From contig NZ_JAAGVC010000008.1 in assembly GCF_010858045.1 (NCBI RefSeq), positions 1 through 64,000 of the forward strand: 64,000 nt of DNA, read 5' to 3'. Below the pieces are notes generated by a model, which saw only the letters and a program-made list of their open reading frames with translations, ran no database searches and was not told the origin of the DNA. Below are positions 1 through 8,088 of the stretch, in pieces. The DNA is from Nocardia cyriacigeorgica. Its GTDB lineage: Bacteria; Actinomycetota; Actinomycetes; Mycobacteriales; Mycobacteriaceae. A program made the translations under genes and the position numbers. The stretch's first letter is position 1. Every line of letters starts with the position of its first letter.

Positions 1-1694
1 GCGATCGACGCCGTGAGCTCACCGGTGTTCGCTGCCGCGTCGATCGCGGCCTCGGTCGGCACCACCACCGCGAGCAGATAGGCGCGCACGCTGCTGCCGT
101 AGACGAAGATCTGCCGGATCAGCGGGCTGCCCGCGAACACCGCCTCCAACTGCGCGACAGCGACGAACTCCCCTTGGGACAGCTTCAGCACATTATTGCG
201 CCGATCCAGATACCGCAGCCGATCCGGGCCGATCTCGGCGACGATGTCGCCGGTGCGGTAGAAACCGTCGGCGTCGAAGACCTGCGCGGTGATATCGGGG
301 CGCCGGTAATAGCCGGGGATCATGGTCGTGGTCTTGAGCAGCAGCTCACCACGCGGATGGGGGGTATCGGTGGTGCGGTAGCCGAGTTCGGGGACGTCGA
401 CGAGCTTGTAGTCGATCACCAGCGGCCTGCGCACCCGGTTGTCGACCACCAGACCACCACCGGCCTCGGTGGACCCATAGGCGTCGTGCACCTCGATCTC
501 GAGCAGCGACTCCAGGAACGTCTTCAGCTCCGGCGCCAGCGGCGCGCTACCGGTCGACGCCGAAATCAGCCTGCCGCCGAGCACTTCGCGCCGCAGCTGC
601 GCCCGCACCTGCTCCTCGGACCGGCCACCCGCCAACTCGCTCTGATACCGCTGGTAGATCATCTCGCTGACCCGCGGCACCAGCACCATCTCGGTGGGCC
701 GCACCAGCGTGATGTCGTCGAACAACGTCGACATGTCCGCCGCGGCGGTGAAATACGCGGTGCCACCGCGCACCAGCACCCCGGCCAGGGCCAGCCGTCC
801 GGCGAGATGACTCAACGGCATGTAGTTCACACTGATGGCCGGCGGGTTCGAGCCCGCCTTACGGGCCAGCCCCTGCAACCAGATCCCCGCGGCCAGCCGA
901 TCGGTGTACATCGCGCCCTTGGGCGTGCCGGTGCTGCCAGAGGTGTAGATCAGCATTGCCAGCGGGTCGGTATCCCGGTCCGCGAAATACGGTGCGACCC
1001 TGGGCATATCGCGGCCCGCCTCGATCACCTCGGCCAAGGTTTCGAGCGTGATCGACGTGCCGGCCAGTCGCTCCCGAGCCGTGGCCAGCGCGGACCGGTG
1101 CGCATCGAGCTCGGCGACGTGATCGATCACCACCAGCCGCCGCAGCCCCGGGCCGGCCAGCGCGCAGTCGACCGCACGGTCGAGCAGTTCGGGCGTGGAT
1201 GCCAGCACCCGCGGTTCGGTCTCCGCGACGATCTGGGCCAGCGCCGGACTCGGCGCCCCTGCCTGCAGCGGCACCACCACCGCCCCGAGCCGCACGCAGG
1301 TCAGATCGACGATGGTCAACTCGACGCCGGTCACGCCGAGAACCGCGATCATCGTGCCTGCCTCGACTCCGGCCGTGCCCTGCCACGCGGCGGCTATCGC
1401 CTCGACTCGATCGGCCACTTCGGCATAGCTGAGGGTCTCGAAACGGTCGAGCCAGCGGCGTTCGGGCTGCCCGGTGACCGGATCGCGCACGATGTCGAAC
1501 GCGCGCTGCCCGAGCGCGGGACGTTCGGCGTAGCCGGTGAGCACACTGGCCACGATCTGGGCGACACCGGTGCCGGGCGTCCGCACGGCATCGAGCACTG
1601 TCTCATCCGGCGCCGCCGCGCGGGCCTGGTGATCATCGCTGTACAGCTGAGCGATGCGCTGCCTGCGCCGAGCAGCCGGCGTCTCGATCGACAT
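1..1694 (-). CDS. car: Carboxylic acid reductase, N-terminal part (runs off left edge)
   Basis: This encodes the adenylation half of a carboxylic acid reductase, which reduces carboxylic acids to aldehydes with ATP and NADPH through a phosphopantetheine-tethered thioester. About 564 codons are present; the carrier and reductase domains lie beyond the left edge. The reading frame starts MSIETPAARRRQRIAQLY and carries the AMP-binding signature YTSGSTGTPKGAMYT, the GYGSTE-type loop (DAYGSTEAGG), the RTGDIV motif and the hinge RRNNVLKLSQGEF, all very close to Nocardia CAR as I remember it. The ATG at 1694 was chosen because the protein then begins like known CARs. The long forward ORF over the same stretch is a shadow. 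The next gene on this strand is the sigma factor upstream. Confidence 0.93.
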   Translation of the reverse strand, partial: MSIETPAARRRQRIAQLYSDDHQARAAAPDETVLDAVRTPGTGVAQIVASVLTGYAERPALGQRAFDIVRDPVTGQPERRWLDRFETLSYAEVADRVEAIAAAWQGTAGVEAGTMIAVLGVTGVELTIVDLTCVRLGAVVVPLQAGAPSPALAQIVAETEPRVLASTPELLDRAVDCALAGPGLRRLVVIDHVAELDAHRSALATARERLAGTSITLETLAEVIEAGRDMPRVAPYFADRDTDPLAMLIYTSGSTGTPKGAMYTDRLAAGIWLQGLARKAGSNPPAISVNYMPLSHLAGRLALAGVLVRGGTAYFTAAADMSTLFDDITLVRPTEMVLVPRVSEMIYQRYQSELAGGRSEEQVRAQLRREVLGGRLISASTGSAPLAPELKTFLESLLEIEVHDAYGSTEAGGGLVVDNRVRRPLVIDYKLVDVPELGYRTTDTPHPRGELLLKTTTMIPGYYRRPDITAQVFDADGFYRTGDIVAEIGPDRLRYLDRRNNVLKLSQGEFVAVAQLEAVFAGSPLIRQIFVYGSSVRAYLLAVVVPTEAAIDAAANTGELTASI

Positions 1695-1867
1695 GGTGTT
1701 GGTGCCTCCCCTGGCCGGCCGAGCACGTCCTGAACGTTAGCGTGCCTAAGCAAGATGCCAGCCGGGGAGCGCTTACGCAGCCGCAATCGGGTGTGATACC
1801 AGTCACAAGGGTGCTGATGTCTCAAACGCGGCAGGGGGACCGGTCATTCGACCGAGCCGGGCACGAG

Positions 1868-2725
1868 CTAAGCGGCAGCCGGTTCGGCCAGTGCCTGCTC
1901 CCGCAGGCTCGCCAGCGTGCGCGACAAGATCCGCGACACCTGCATCTGGGACACACCGAGCCGTTCGGCGATCTGGTTCTGGGTCATCGACCCATAGAAC
2001 CGCCACACCAGCACCTGACGTTCCCGCCGCGGCAGCGCGGCGATCAGCGGCCGCACCGCCATCGCATCCTCGAGCAGGCCGTAGCAGGGTTCCTCACTAC
2101 CGAGCCTGCGCTGCACCGCACTGCCCGCGTCATCGTCGTCACGAGCGATCGACTCCAGCGAATTGCTCGTATGCCCATTCGCGGCGACCATCGCCTGCGT
2201 CAGCTGAGCCAGCTCCACCCCGAGCTCGGCGGCGACCTCACGGGCGGTCGGCACCCGTCCCAGCCGCTGCGACAGCGCTTCGGTGGCCGGACCTATCCGC
2301 AACTGAATGTCTTTCATCGTGCGCGGCACCCGCACCGCCCAGGTGCGGTCGCGGAAGTGGCGGCGCACCTCACCCATCATGGTTGGCACCGCATAAGCGA
2401 GAAACGTACTGCCGCGGCTGAGATCGAAACGATCCACGGCCTGGATCAAGCCCACCCTGGCCACCTGCTGCAAATCGTCGAAGGACTCACCGCGTCCACC
2501 GAAACGACGCGCGATGTGCTCGGCCAGCGGAAGGCACAGCTCGATGATTTCGTCGCGAACATGCGCGCGATGCGGATCGTCAGGGTCCAATGACTCGAGT
2601 TTGTCGAACCACGGCTCGATGTTCTCGTAACTGTCCGAAGAATCTCCGTATTTCCCCGCACCGGCACCGACTGATCGGGCCGCAGGAGCGGTTGTGGTGG
2701 TCTGAGCGTGCTTCGACTGGTTCAT
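1868..2725 (-). CDS. SigF/SigB-type RNA polymerase sigma factor
   Basis: An alternative sigma-70 factor (285 aa) of the SigB/SigF/SigG group, which directs RNA polymerase to stress or stationary-phase promoters. Region 2 includes DLLQVARVGLIQAVDRFD-like residues (here DDLQQVARVGLIQAVDRFD) and SRGSTFLAYAVPTMMGEVRR. Region 3 follows, and the region 4 helix-turn-helix is RERQVLVWRFYGSMTQNQIA then ERLGVSQMQVSRILSRTL. The start is the ATG at 2725, preceded by a GAGGAGG ribosome-binding site 5 nt away; an upstream in-frame start lacks such a site. No anti-sigma factor (RsbW/UsfX type) lies next to it, although such partners usually adjoin this family. Confidence 0.9.
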   Translation of the reverse strand: MNQSKHAQTTTTAPAARSVGAGAGKYGDSSDSYENIEPWFDKLESLDPDDPHRAHVRDEIIELCLPLAEHIARRFGGRGESFDDLQQVARVGLIQAVDRFDLSRGSTFLAYAVPTMMGEVRRHFRDRTWAVRVPRTMKDIQLRIGPATEALSQRLGRVPTAREVAAELGVELAQLTQAMVAANGHTSNSLESIARDDDDAGSAVQRRLGSEEPCYGLLEDAMAVRPLIAALPRRERQVLVWRFYGSMTQNQIAERLGVSQMQVSRILSRTLASLREQALAEPAAA

Positions 2726-2949
2726 TGGGCCTCCTCGGTTCCCCAATCGGCTGACGTTCGGCTCGACCTGACTGAGGGGTACCCAATTTCCCGTAATCGA
2801 AAAGTGATCGCCCACGCCGCCGTTCGCCCCCGCGACGAACTGCACGGACGTGTCGGCGCCGCACACCCGGGTATGCCGGAAGCGAGTCGCATGATCCGCG
2901 ACCAGAGCGCCGAACACGCGCACCGGGCATCGACAGGAAGGAACCGCGC

Positions 2950-3522
2950 ATGGCAGGCACCGATCTCACCCAGCGCCGCATTCTGGCGATCGTCACCAAT
3001 TACGGCGTCGAACAGGACGAACTCATGGTTCCCGTGCAGCATCTCCGCGACGCCGGCGCCACGGTCGACATCGCCGCCGAATCCGGCGACGCCATCCAGA
3101 CCCTGGTGCACGACAAGAATCCCGGCACCACCGTCCAACCCACCGTCACCCTCGACGCGGTGAACCCGGCCGACTACGACCTACTGCTGATCCCCGGCGG
3201 CACCATCAACGCCGATTCGCTGCGCCTCAACGCCGCCGCCGTCGACATCACTCGCCGGATCGCGGCCGCGGGCACACCGATCGCCGCGATCTGCCACGGA
3301 CCGTGGCTGCTCGTGGAAGCCGGCATCGTCGGCGACAAGACCCTCACCTCGTTCCCCTCCCTGAAAACCGATATCCACAACGCGGGCGCCGCCGACTGGG
3401 TGGACCGATCGGTCGTCTTCGACGACACCCACGGCTACCCGCTGATCACCTCACGCTCCCCCAAGGACATCGGCGACTTCATCGAACGCATCGGCCTCAC
3501 CCTGGCCGAGCGAGCGGCCTGA
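2950..3522 (+). CDS. DJ-1/PfpI family protein (class I glutamine amidotransferase-like)
   Basis: A 190-aa DJ-1/PfpI protein, probably cytoplasmic and stress related (glyoxalase, deglycase or protease-like; the exact activity cannot be read from sequence). The nucleophile elbow AICHGPWLLVEAG carries the conserved Cys at about residue 117, with the preceding strand YDLLLIPGG and an acidic residue near the N-terminus (VEQDELMVP). An AGGAAGG ribosome-binding site lies just upstream of the ATG. It is divergent from the sigma-factor gene and convergent with the MerR gene, leaving 8 nt between stops. Confidence 0.88.
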   Translation: MAGTDLTQRRILAIVTNYGVEQDELMVPVQHLRDAGATVDIAAESGDAIQTLVHDKNPGTTVQPTVTLDAVNPADYDLLLIPGGTINADSLRLNAAAVDITRRIAAAGTPIAAICHGPWLLVEAGIVGDKTLTSFPSLKTDIHNAGAADWVDRSVVFDDTHGYPLITSRSPKDIGDFIERIGLTLAERAA

Positions 3523-3530
3523 CCGCCCGC

Positions 3531-3848
3531 TCAGCCGTTGCCGCGACGACGCAGCCGCGCCAGATCGGCGTGCAGGGCGGCATTGGCGTCTTCGAGTTCG
3601 AGAATGCGGCCGATCCCGGCGAGGTTCACCCCATCGGCGGCCAGCGCCGCGATCCGATGCAGCCGCGCCAGATCGTCGCCGCTGTAGCGGCGGGTTCCGC
3701 CGTCGCTACGGGCCGGGGTGATCAGACCGTGCCGCTCGTACAGGCGCAGAGTCTGCACGCCGATGCCGGCCAGGTCGGCGGCCACCGAGATCGCATAGAC
3801 CGCCTGCGTCGAGTCGGGGAGACGAGGCTCGAAACTCTCCTGCGTCAT
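3531..3848 (-). CDS. MerR-family transcriptional regulator (HspR-like)
   Basis: A 105-aa regulator with an N-terminal MerR winged helix-turn-helix (YAISVAADLAGIGVQTLRLY then ERHGLITPAR and GGTRRYSGDDLARL) followed by a short coiled coil. It lacks metal-binding cysteines, so it is more like HspR than a metal sensor. It is divergent from the Hsp20 gene at 3998, and a perfect palindrome lies between them, so control of the small heat-shock gene and of itself is likely (inference). Confidence 0.85.
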   Translation of the reverse strand: MTQESFEPRLPDSTQAVYAISVAADLAGIGVQTLRLYERHGLITPARSDGGTRRYSGDDLARLHRIAALAADGVNLAGIGRILELEDANAALHADLARLRRRGNG

Positions 3849-3930
3849 CCGTTCTCCTCACTCCTGCCATTCCTTTCAGATTTTCTATCCTAAGCCCTTG
3901 CGTTCATCTCACCGCCGAGCTATAACGAAT

Positions 3931-3948
3931 CTATGTCAGATGACATAG
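3931..3948. promoter_or_regulatory. Perfect palindrome between MerR and Hsp20 genes
   Basis: CTATGTCA-GA-TGACATAG is a perfect 8-bp inverted repeat with a 2-nt centre in the divergent merR/hsp20 promoter region. It is the obvious operator candidate for the MerR protein. It does not match the HAIR consensus (CTTGAGT-N7-ACTCAAG) known for HspR. Confidence 0.55.
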
Positions 3949-3997
3949 GTTATCTGCTCATCGATACAGAGAATGGAGTGATCTGGAGGTGGCGACC

Positions 3998-4417
3998 ATG
4001 CTGATGCGCACCGATCCGTTCCGTGATCTGGACCGACTGACGCAGCAGGTGTTCGGCACAGTGGCCCGCCCGGCCGTCATGCCGATGGACGCCTGGCGTG
4101 CGGGCGACGAATTCCTGGTCGAGTTCGACCTACCCGGCATCGACCCCGAATCGCTGGATCTCGATGTCGAACGCAATGTCGTGACAGTCCGCGCCACGCG
4201 TCCAGAACTGCAAGGCGACCGCGAGATGATCGCCGCAGAACGCTCCCGCGGCGTCTTCAGCCGACAGCTGTTCCTCGGCGACGGCCTCGACACCGACCAC
4301 ATCCGCGCCGACTACACCGACGGCGTACTGCGCCTGTCCATCCCGGTCGCGGAGAAGGCCAAACCCCGCAAGATCGCGGTCGAGCGGGCCGAACGGCGTC
4401 AGGCCATCGACGCCTGA
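3998..4417 (+). CDS. Hsp20/alpha-crystallin small heat-shock protein
   Basis: A small heat-shock chaperone (139 aa) that holds unfolding proteins. The alpha-crystallin domain spans roughly residues 35-130, with [20 protein letters not shown], the strand [22 protein letters not shown] and the terminal [19 protein letters not shown]. The start was set at ATG 3998, which has GGAGGT 7 nt upstream; the in-frame GTG at 3989 lies inside that ribosome-binding site. Two small hypothetical genes follow on the same strand. Confidence 0.92.
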   Translation: MLMRTDPFRDLDRLTQQVFGTVARPAVMPMDAWRAGDEFLVEFDLPGIDPESLDLDVERNVVTVRATRPELQGDREMIAAERSRGVFSRQLFLGDGLDTDHIRADYTDGVLRLSIPVAEKAKPRKIAVERAERRQAIDA

Positions 4418-4455
4418 TCCGGCACGGCCCGGCACTCCTTCGAGGAGACAGGGCA

Positions 4456-4875
4456 ATGATCGGAACGGACTCGCGCGAGGACCTGCTCGACACCGAACTG
4501 CTCCTGCTCGACCCCGACATCGAGCAGCTCTTCGCCGAAATGGACGCCATTGTGGCCGAAGCGCTGGCCCGTTGGCCCGCACCACAGCACCCCGGCCAAC
4601 GGGTCCGGCCCGAGCGACCACCGCGCGCACCGACGCACCCCGCGCTCGTCGCGACGCTACGCCGGCGCATCCCGCCCGGCGTGCAGCCGACTCAGCGCGG
4701 CCCGCCGCACCGCGCGGTGTCCCCGCAACCGGCCGAGATCGACACGAGTGAGGTGATGCCCCTGTTCGACACGGACTCACAGCAACCCATCTCGAACACA
4801 GTCACTCTTCGCGGGGCGACCCGGAACCCTCCGGGCCGCCCCTGGCCCGTCACCCGATCGGACGCAGGGAGGTAA
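4456..4875 (+). CDS. Hypothetical protein, proline/arginine rich
   Basis: A 139-aa protein I do not recognise. The first 45 residues are acidic and helical (DLLDTELLLLDPDIEQLFAEM) and the rest is Pro/Arg-rich and probably disordered. A GAGGAGA ribosome-binding site precedes the ATG. It lies 38 nt after hsp20 and 4 nt before the next small ORF, which suggests one transcript and perhaps a stress-linked role. Confidence 0.6.
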   Translation: MIGTDSREDLLDTELLLLDPDIEQLFAEMDAIVAEALARWPAPQHPGQRVRPERPPRAPTHPALVATLRRRIPPGVQPTQRGPPHRAVSPQPAEIDTSEVMPLFDTDSQQPISNTVTLRGATRNPPGRPWPVTRSDAGR

Positions 4876-4879
4876 CGCG

Positions 4880-5089
4880 ATGACCCCGTTCCCCACCGGC
4901 AGCGACGCCGACCGCAGCGACCAGCACACCCTCGCCTACGCCACCGACGTCGACGCCGGACTCGACACCGCGGTACCCCCACTCACCACTCGCATCCGCG
5001 AAGCCTTCGACAACGCCGATACCGCCGACCGCATCGATCAAGCCTGGATCACCCCGCTGCCCGACGACGAGTACCCCCTCGCCTACTGA
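4880..5089 (+). CDS. Small acidic hypothetical protein
   Basis: A 69-aa acidic protein of unknown function with no membrane segment or signal peptide. The GGGAGGT ribosome-binding site and its position 4 nt behind the preceding ORF support it as a real gene, the last of the hsp20 transcript. Confidence 0.55.
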   Translation: MTPFPTGSDADRSDQHTLAYATDVDAGLDTAVPPLTTRIREAFDNADTADRIDQAWITPLPDDEYPLAY

Positions 5090-5108
5090 CCGCGGGGACA
5101 CCGGGCCA

Positions 5109-6332
5109 TCAGCGATTCCCGGCCGCGACCCCGTGCTCCGCCAGAATCCGTTCGCGCTTACGCGGAGCGATATTGACCTTGGTGACATCACCGCCGTAAT
5201 GCGCGAGCACCCGCGGATCCATCACCCGCCGCCACAGTGGAGGGACAGCGGCCAGCAAGATCATGGTGGCGTACCCCGCGGGCAGCTGCGGGGATTCGGC
5301 GGAACTACGCAGCGTCTGATACCGCCGCCCCGGGTTCGCGTGATGGTCGCTGTGGCGCTGCAAATGGAACAGGAAGATATTGGTCACCAACCGGTCGCTG
5401 TTCCAGCTGTCACGCGGCGAGCAGCGCTCGAACCGGCCGTTGGGGCGGCGCCTGCGCAGCAGACCGTAGTGCTCGACATAGTTGACCGTCTCCAGCAGGG
5501 CCGCGCCGATCACCGCCTGCAACAGCAGCCACGGCAACACCTCGAGCCCGAATGCCGCGATCAGCGAACCGAACAACACCACCGTCATCGCCCACGCCTG
5601 CACGATGTGGTTGTGCGGTGACCACCAGCCCTGGCCGTGCCGCTGCAACCGCTCACGTTCGAGCGCGATGGCCGAGCGGAACCCACCCGAGACGGTGCGC
5701 GGCAGGAACTCGTACAGCGACTCCCCCAGCCGCGCGCTCGCCGGATCCTCGGGCGTCGCCACCCGCACGTGATGACCGCGGTTGTGTTCGACGAAGAAAT
5801 GCCCGTAACCGGATTGGGCCAAGGCGATCTTGGCCAGCCAGCGCTCCAGATGCTCGGCTCGATGCCCCAGCTCGTGTGCCGCATTGATCCCGATCCCGCT
5901 GACGAATCCCAGCGTGACCGCCAAGCCGAGCTTGTCGACGAAACTCAGCGCATCGCCCGCCCACATCGAGGACGCGATCACCAGTCCGAGCAATTGGATC
6001 GGCAGGAACATGTAGGTGCACCACCGGTAATAGTGGTTGTTCGACAGCGCCTCGTAGTCCTCGTCGCGGGGGTTGCTGCCGTCCTCGCCGACGATCAGAT
6101 CGAGGACCGGAATCACGATCAAGACGATGATCGGACCGATCCACCAGAACACTTCGGATCCCGTGCGCAGCACCAACTGTGAGGGCAGCAGCGCACACCC
6201 CGGGGCAATCAGCCCCAATACCCACAGATAACGCTTCCGATCCTGAGGACCCCGCGATTCGCCCGCTTGCACTGAGACCAACTCCGAGTGTTGCCTTGTG
6301 GCCCCCCACAACGAATAAATCCGGATGCTCAC
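5109..6332 (-). CDS. alkB: Alkane 1-monooxygenase (AlkB), no rubredoxin nearby
   Basis: An integral-membrane non-haem di-iron hydroxylase that oxidises medium- or long-chain alkanes at the terminal carbon using electrons from rubredoxin. The four His boxes are present: HELGHRAEH, HNRGHHVRVATPEDPASAR, NYVEHYGL and LQRHSDHHANPGRRYQTL. Hydrophobic spans cover about residues 35-55, 62-80, 105-150 and 240-275. Length is 407 aa from the GTG at 6332; an internal GTG at 6272 with GGAG upstream is an equally good start and gives 387 aa. It lacks the C-terminal rubredoxin fusion seen in some actinomycetes, and no rubA, rubredoxin reductase or TetR gene adjoins it. Confidence 0.9.
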   Translation of the reverse strand: MSIRIYSLWGATRQHSELVSVQAGESRGPQDRKRYLWVLGLIAPGCALLPSQLVLRTGSEVFWWIGPIIVLIVIPVLDLIVGEDGSNPRDEDYEALSNNHYYRWCTYMFLPIQLLGLVIASSMWAGDALSFVDKLGLAVTLGFVSGIGINAAHELGHRAEHLERWLAKIALAQSGYGHFFVEHNRGHHVRVATPEDPASARLGESLYEFLPRTVSGGFRSAIALERERLQRHGQGWWSPHNHIVQAWAMTVVLFGSLIAAFGLEVLPWLLLQAVIGAALLETVNYVEHYGLLRRRRPNGRFERCSPRDSWNSDRLVTNIFLFHLQRHSDHHANPGRRYQTLRSSAESPQLPAGYATMILLAAVPPLWRRVMDPRVLAHYGGDVTKVNIAPRKRERILAEHGVAAGNR

Positions 6333-6849
6333 CCGGCCCGTTACAGCCGGCGCAAATCATTGGCATCCCGATTCTCGCACCCGCGACTCGAGTAGATCAA
6401 TACAGATGATCATGCCCCTTGGATCAACCAAGCGACCGTTCGGATAGGGCCCAATAAAAAGGACAGACGCCGTTCAATTTGCGGAACGGCGTATCGCCGG
6501 GCGCCCTACTTTTCCCGCAAACCCGCTGAGCCACATCGTGATCCAGTCGATACCGCTATATTTCGAAAAGATCCGTACCCACATCGACCGGTGCTTTGAA
6601 ATGCGCGATCCGATCGGCACGCCCGGCGAGCTCAGCCGTGGGCGCCGCAATTATCCGCTCGTGCAGAAACCACACCCATACCACCGAATCGAGCCACCGG
6701 ATCGTCGAGCAAACTACAGTTTGCAGTGAACGACGAAACCAAGGGGCCGAGACCGATCGCGCCCGACCGGCCGGGCACCCTCGGGAAGGGACCGCACCGA
6801 TGCACCGCGGCCGAATCAGCACACCCGGGCGAGCTCCCGGAGCCCTCCC
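6333..6849. other. Intergenic region with a hairpin
   Basis: No convincing gene in about 520 nt. The stretch is relatively AT-rich and holds an inverted repeat at 6467-6492 (ACGCCGTTC, 8-nt loop, GAACGGCGT). It probably contains the promoters of alkB and of the membrane protein at 6850. Confidence 0.5.
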
Positions 6850-7674
6850 ATGACCCGCTGGTTCACCGACACCATCGTCGACAACGGCCGCCTGCCGCTG
6901 CTGTTCATGATGGTTGCCTTCCTGCTGACGTTCCTGTTCATCCGGATGAGCACCCGGATGATCCGCGCCGAAGTCTCCTGGTGGCCCGGCAACGTCACCC
7001 CGGGCGGCCTGCACATCCACCACGTGATCTTCGGACTCGTCACCATGCTGGTCTCCGGCCTACTGCTGGTCGCGCTCGCCGCGCACGAAACACCGGTCCT
7101 CAACTGCGTGCTCGCCACCTTCTTCGGCATCGGATCCGCGCTGGTACTCGACGAATTCGCCCTCGTGCTGCATGTACGCGACGTCTACTGGAGCGAGGAA
7201 GGCCGCAGCAGCATCGACGCCGTCATGGTCGCCTTCGCCATCTCGGTGCTGTTCCTGCTCGGCATCCACCCCCTCGGCCTCGCCGACGACTTCGACGAAT
7301 ACACCGACGACGGCGAAGTCGCCACCCTCATCGCCTCGATCGCCGGTCTCACCATCCAATACGGCCTCGCCGCCATCACCCTGCTCAAAGGCAAATACTG
7401 GACCGGCTTCCTCGGCCTGTTCTTCCCACCACTGCTGATCGTCGGCGCCCTCCGGCTCAGCAGGCCGACCGCGCCCTGGGCGCGGTGGCGCTACCGCCCG
7501 GGCTCATCGAAACTCGCCAAAGCCACAGCCCGTGAAACCCGCTACCGGGAGCCGGTGGTCCGCGCGAAGATCACCGCCCAGGAATTCGTTTCGGGTCGCT
7601 TCACCACACCCGAACCGGCTGCCGAACCGGAGACGAGCAGAGTTGGGCGAACCGGCAGCGGACACGAACTCTGA
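6850..7674 (+). CDS. Integral membrane protein of unknown function
   Basis: A 274-aa polytopic membrane protein. Five or six hydrophobic spans occur near residues 15-34, 60-80, 88-108, 122-142, 155-180 and 190-203, followed by a soluble basic tail of about 70 residues. A conserved-looking loop GGLHIHHVIFG between spans 1 and 2 and acidic loops (DEFALVLHVRDVYW, DDFDEYTDDGE) could bind metal, but I cannot assign a function. GGAG at about 6839 supports the ATG. Confidence 0.75.
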   Translation: MTRWFTDTIVDNGRLPLLFMMVAFLLTFLFIRMSTRMIRAEVSWWPGNVTPGGLHIHHVIFGLVTMLVSGLLLVALAAHETPVLNCVLATFFGIGSALVLDEFALVLHVRDVYWSEEGRSSIDAVMVAFAISVLFLLGIHPLGLADDFDEYTDDGEVATLIASIAGLTIQYGLAAITLLKGKYWTGFLGLFFPPLLIVGALRLSRPTAPWARWRYRPGSSKLAKATARETRYREPVVRAKITAQEFVSGRFTTPEPAAEPETSRVGRTGSGHEL

Positions 7675-8088
7675 TGCGGCGAAGGCTCGGACCGTCCGGC
7701 GGCGGGCCGCCGACTAGGCGGTAGTCCGTACTCGACGCTCTCCTCCCCTCGCGGCATACTGTCCCGCCGGCTGTAGCTCGGCCCCTCGAGGACTTGGGCC
7801 GACCGATTCTGATGAACCGCACCAGGCCCTCACGCCTCTTTGCTGTTTTTACGGAGGGTCGTGTATGGGCGACGTTGGCTATTAGGGTGAGGCACATTCA
7901 TAGATGCGCATATCTACGTATCGGCAAGATTAACACAGCGAGATTATCGGACCCCTTCTCATACCGAACTTCAGCCCCCACTCGCTCAAACCGGTAGCCG
8001 AGCTACGCCGGACCACACTTCCCTGGCCGACATAGTTTGAGTGTCCACCGCCCCTCCCCCATGTCGCCGTGGACGACAACTACACGCC
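7675..8088. other. Intergenic region, nothing recognised
   Basis: About 410 nt between convergent genes. There is a GC-rich imperfect hairpin near 7690-7725 and then an AT-richer stretch; no ORF with a ribosome-binding site or family likeness. Confidence 0.4.

Noticed and set aside
174..1733. 519-aa forward ORF over the left end
   Set aside because: It is antisense to the carboxylic acid reductase, whose motifs are unmistakable; the forward product is Arg/Gly/His-rich and without any family likeness.
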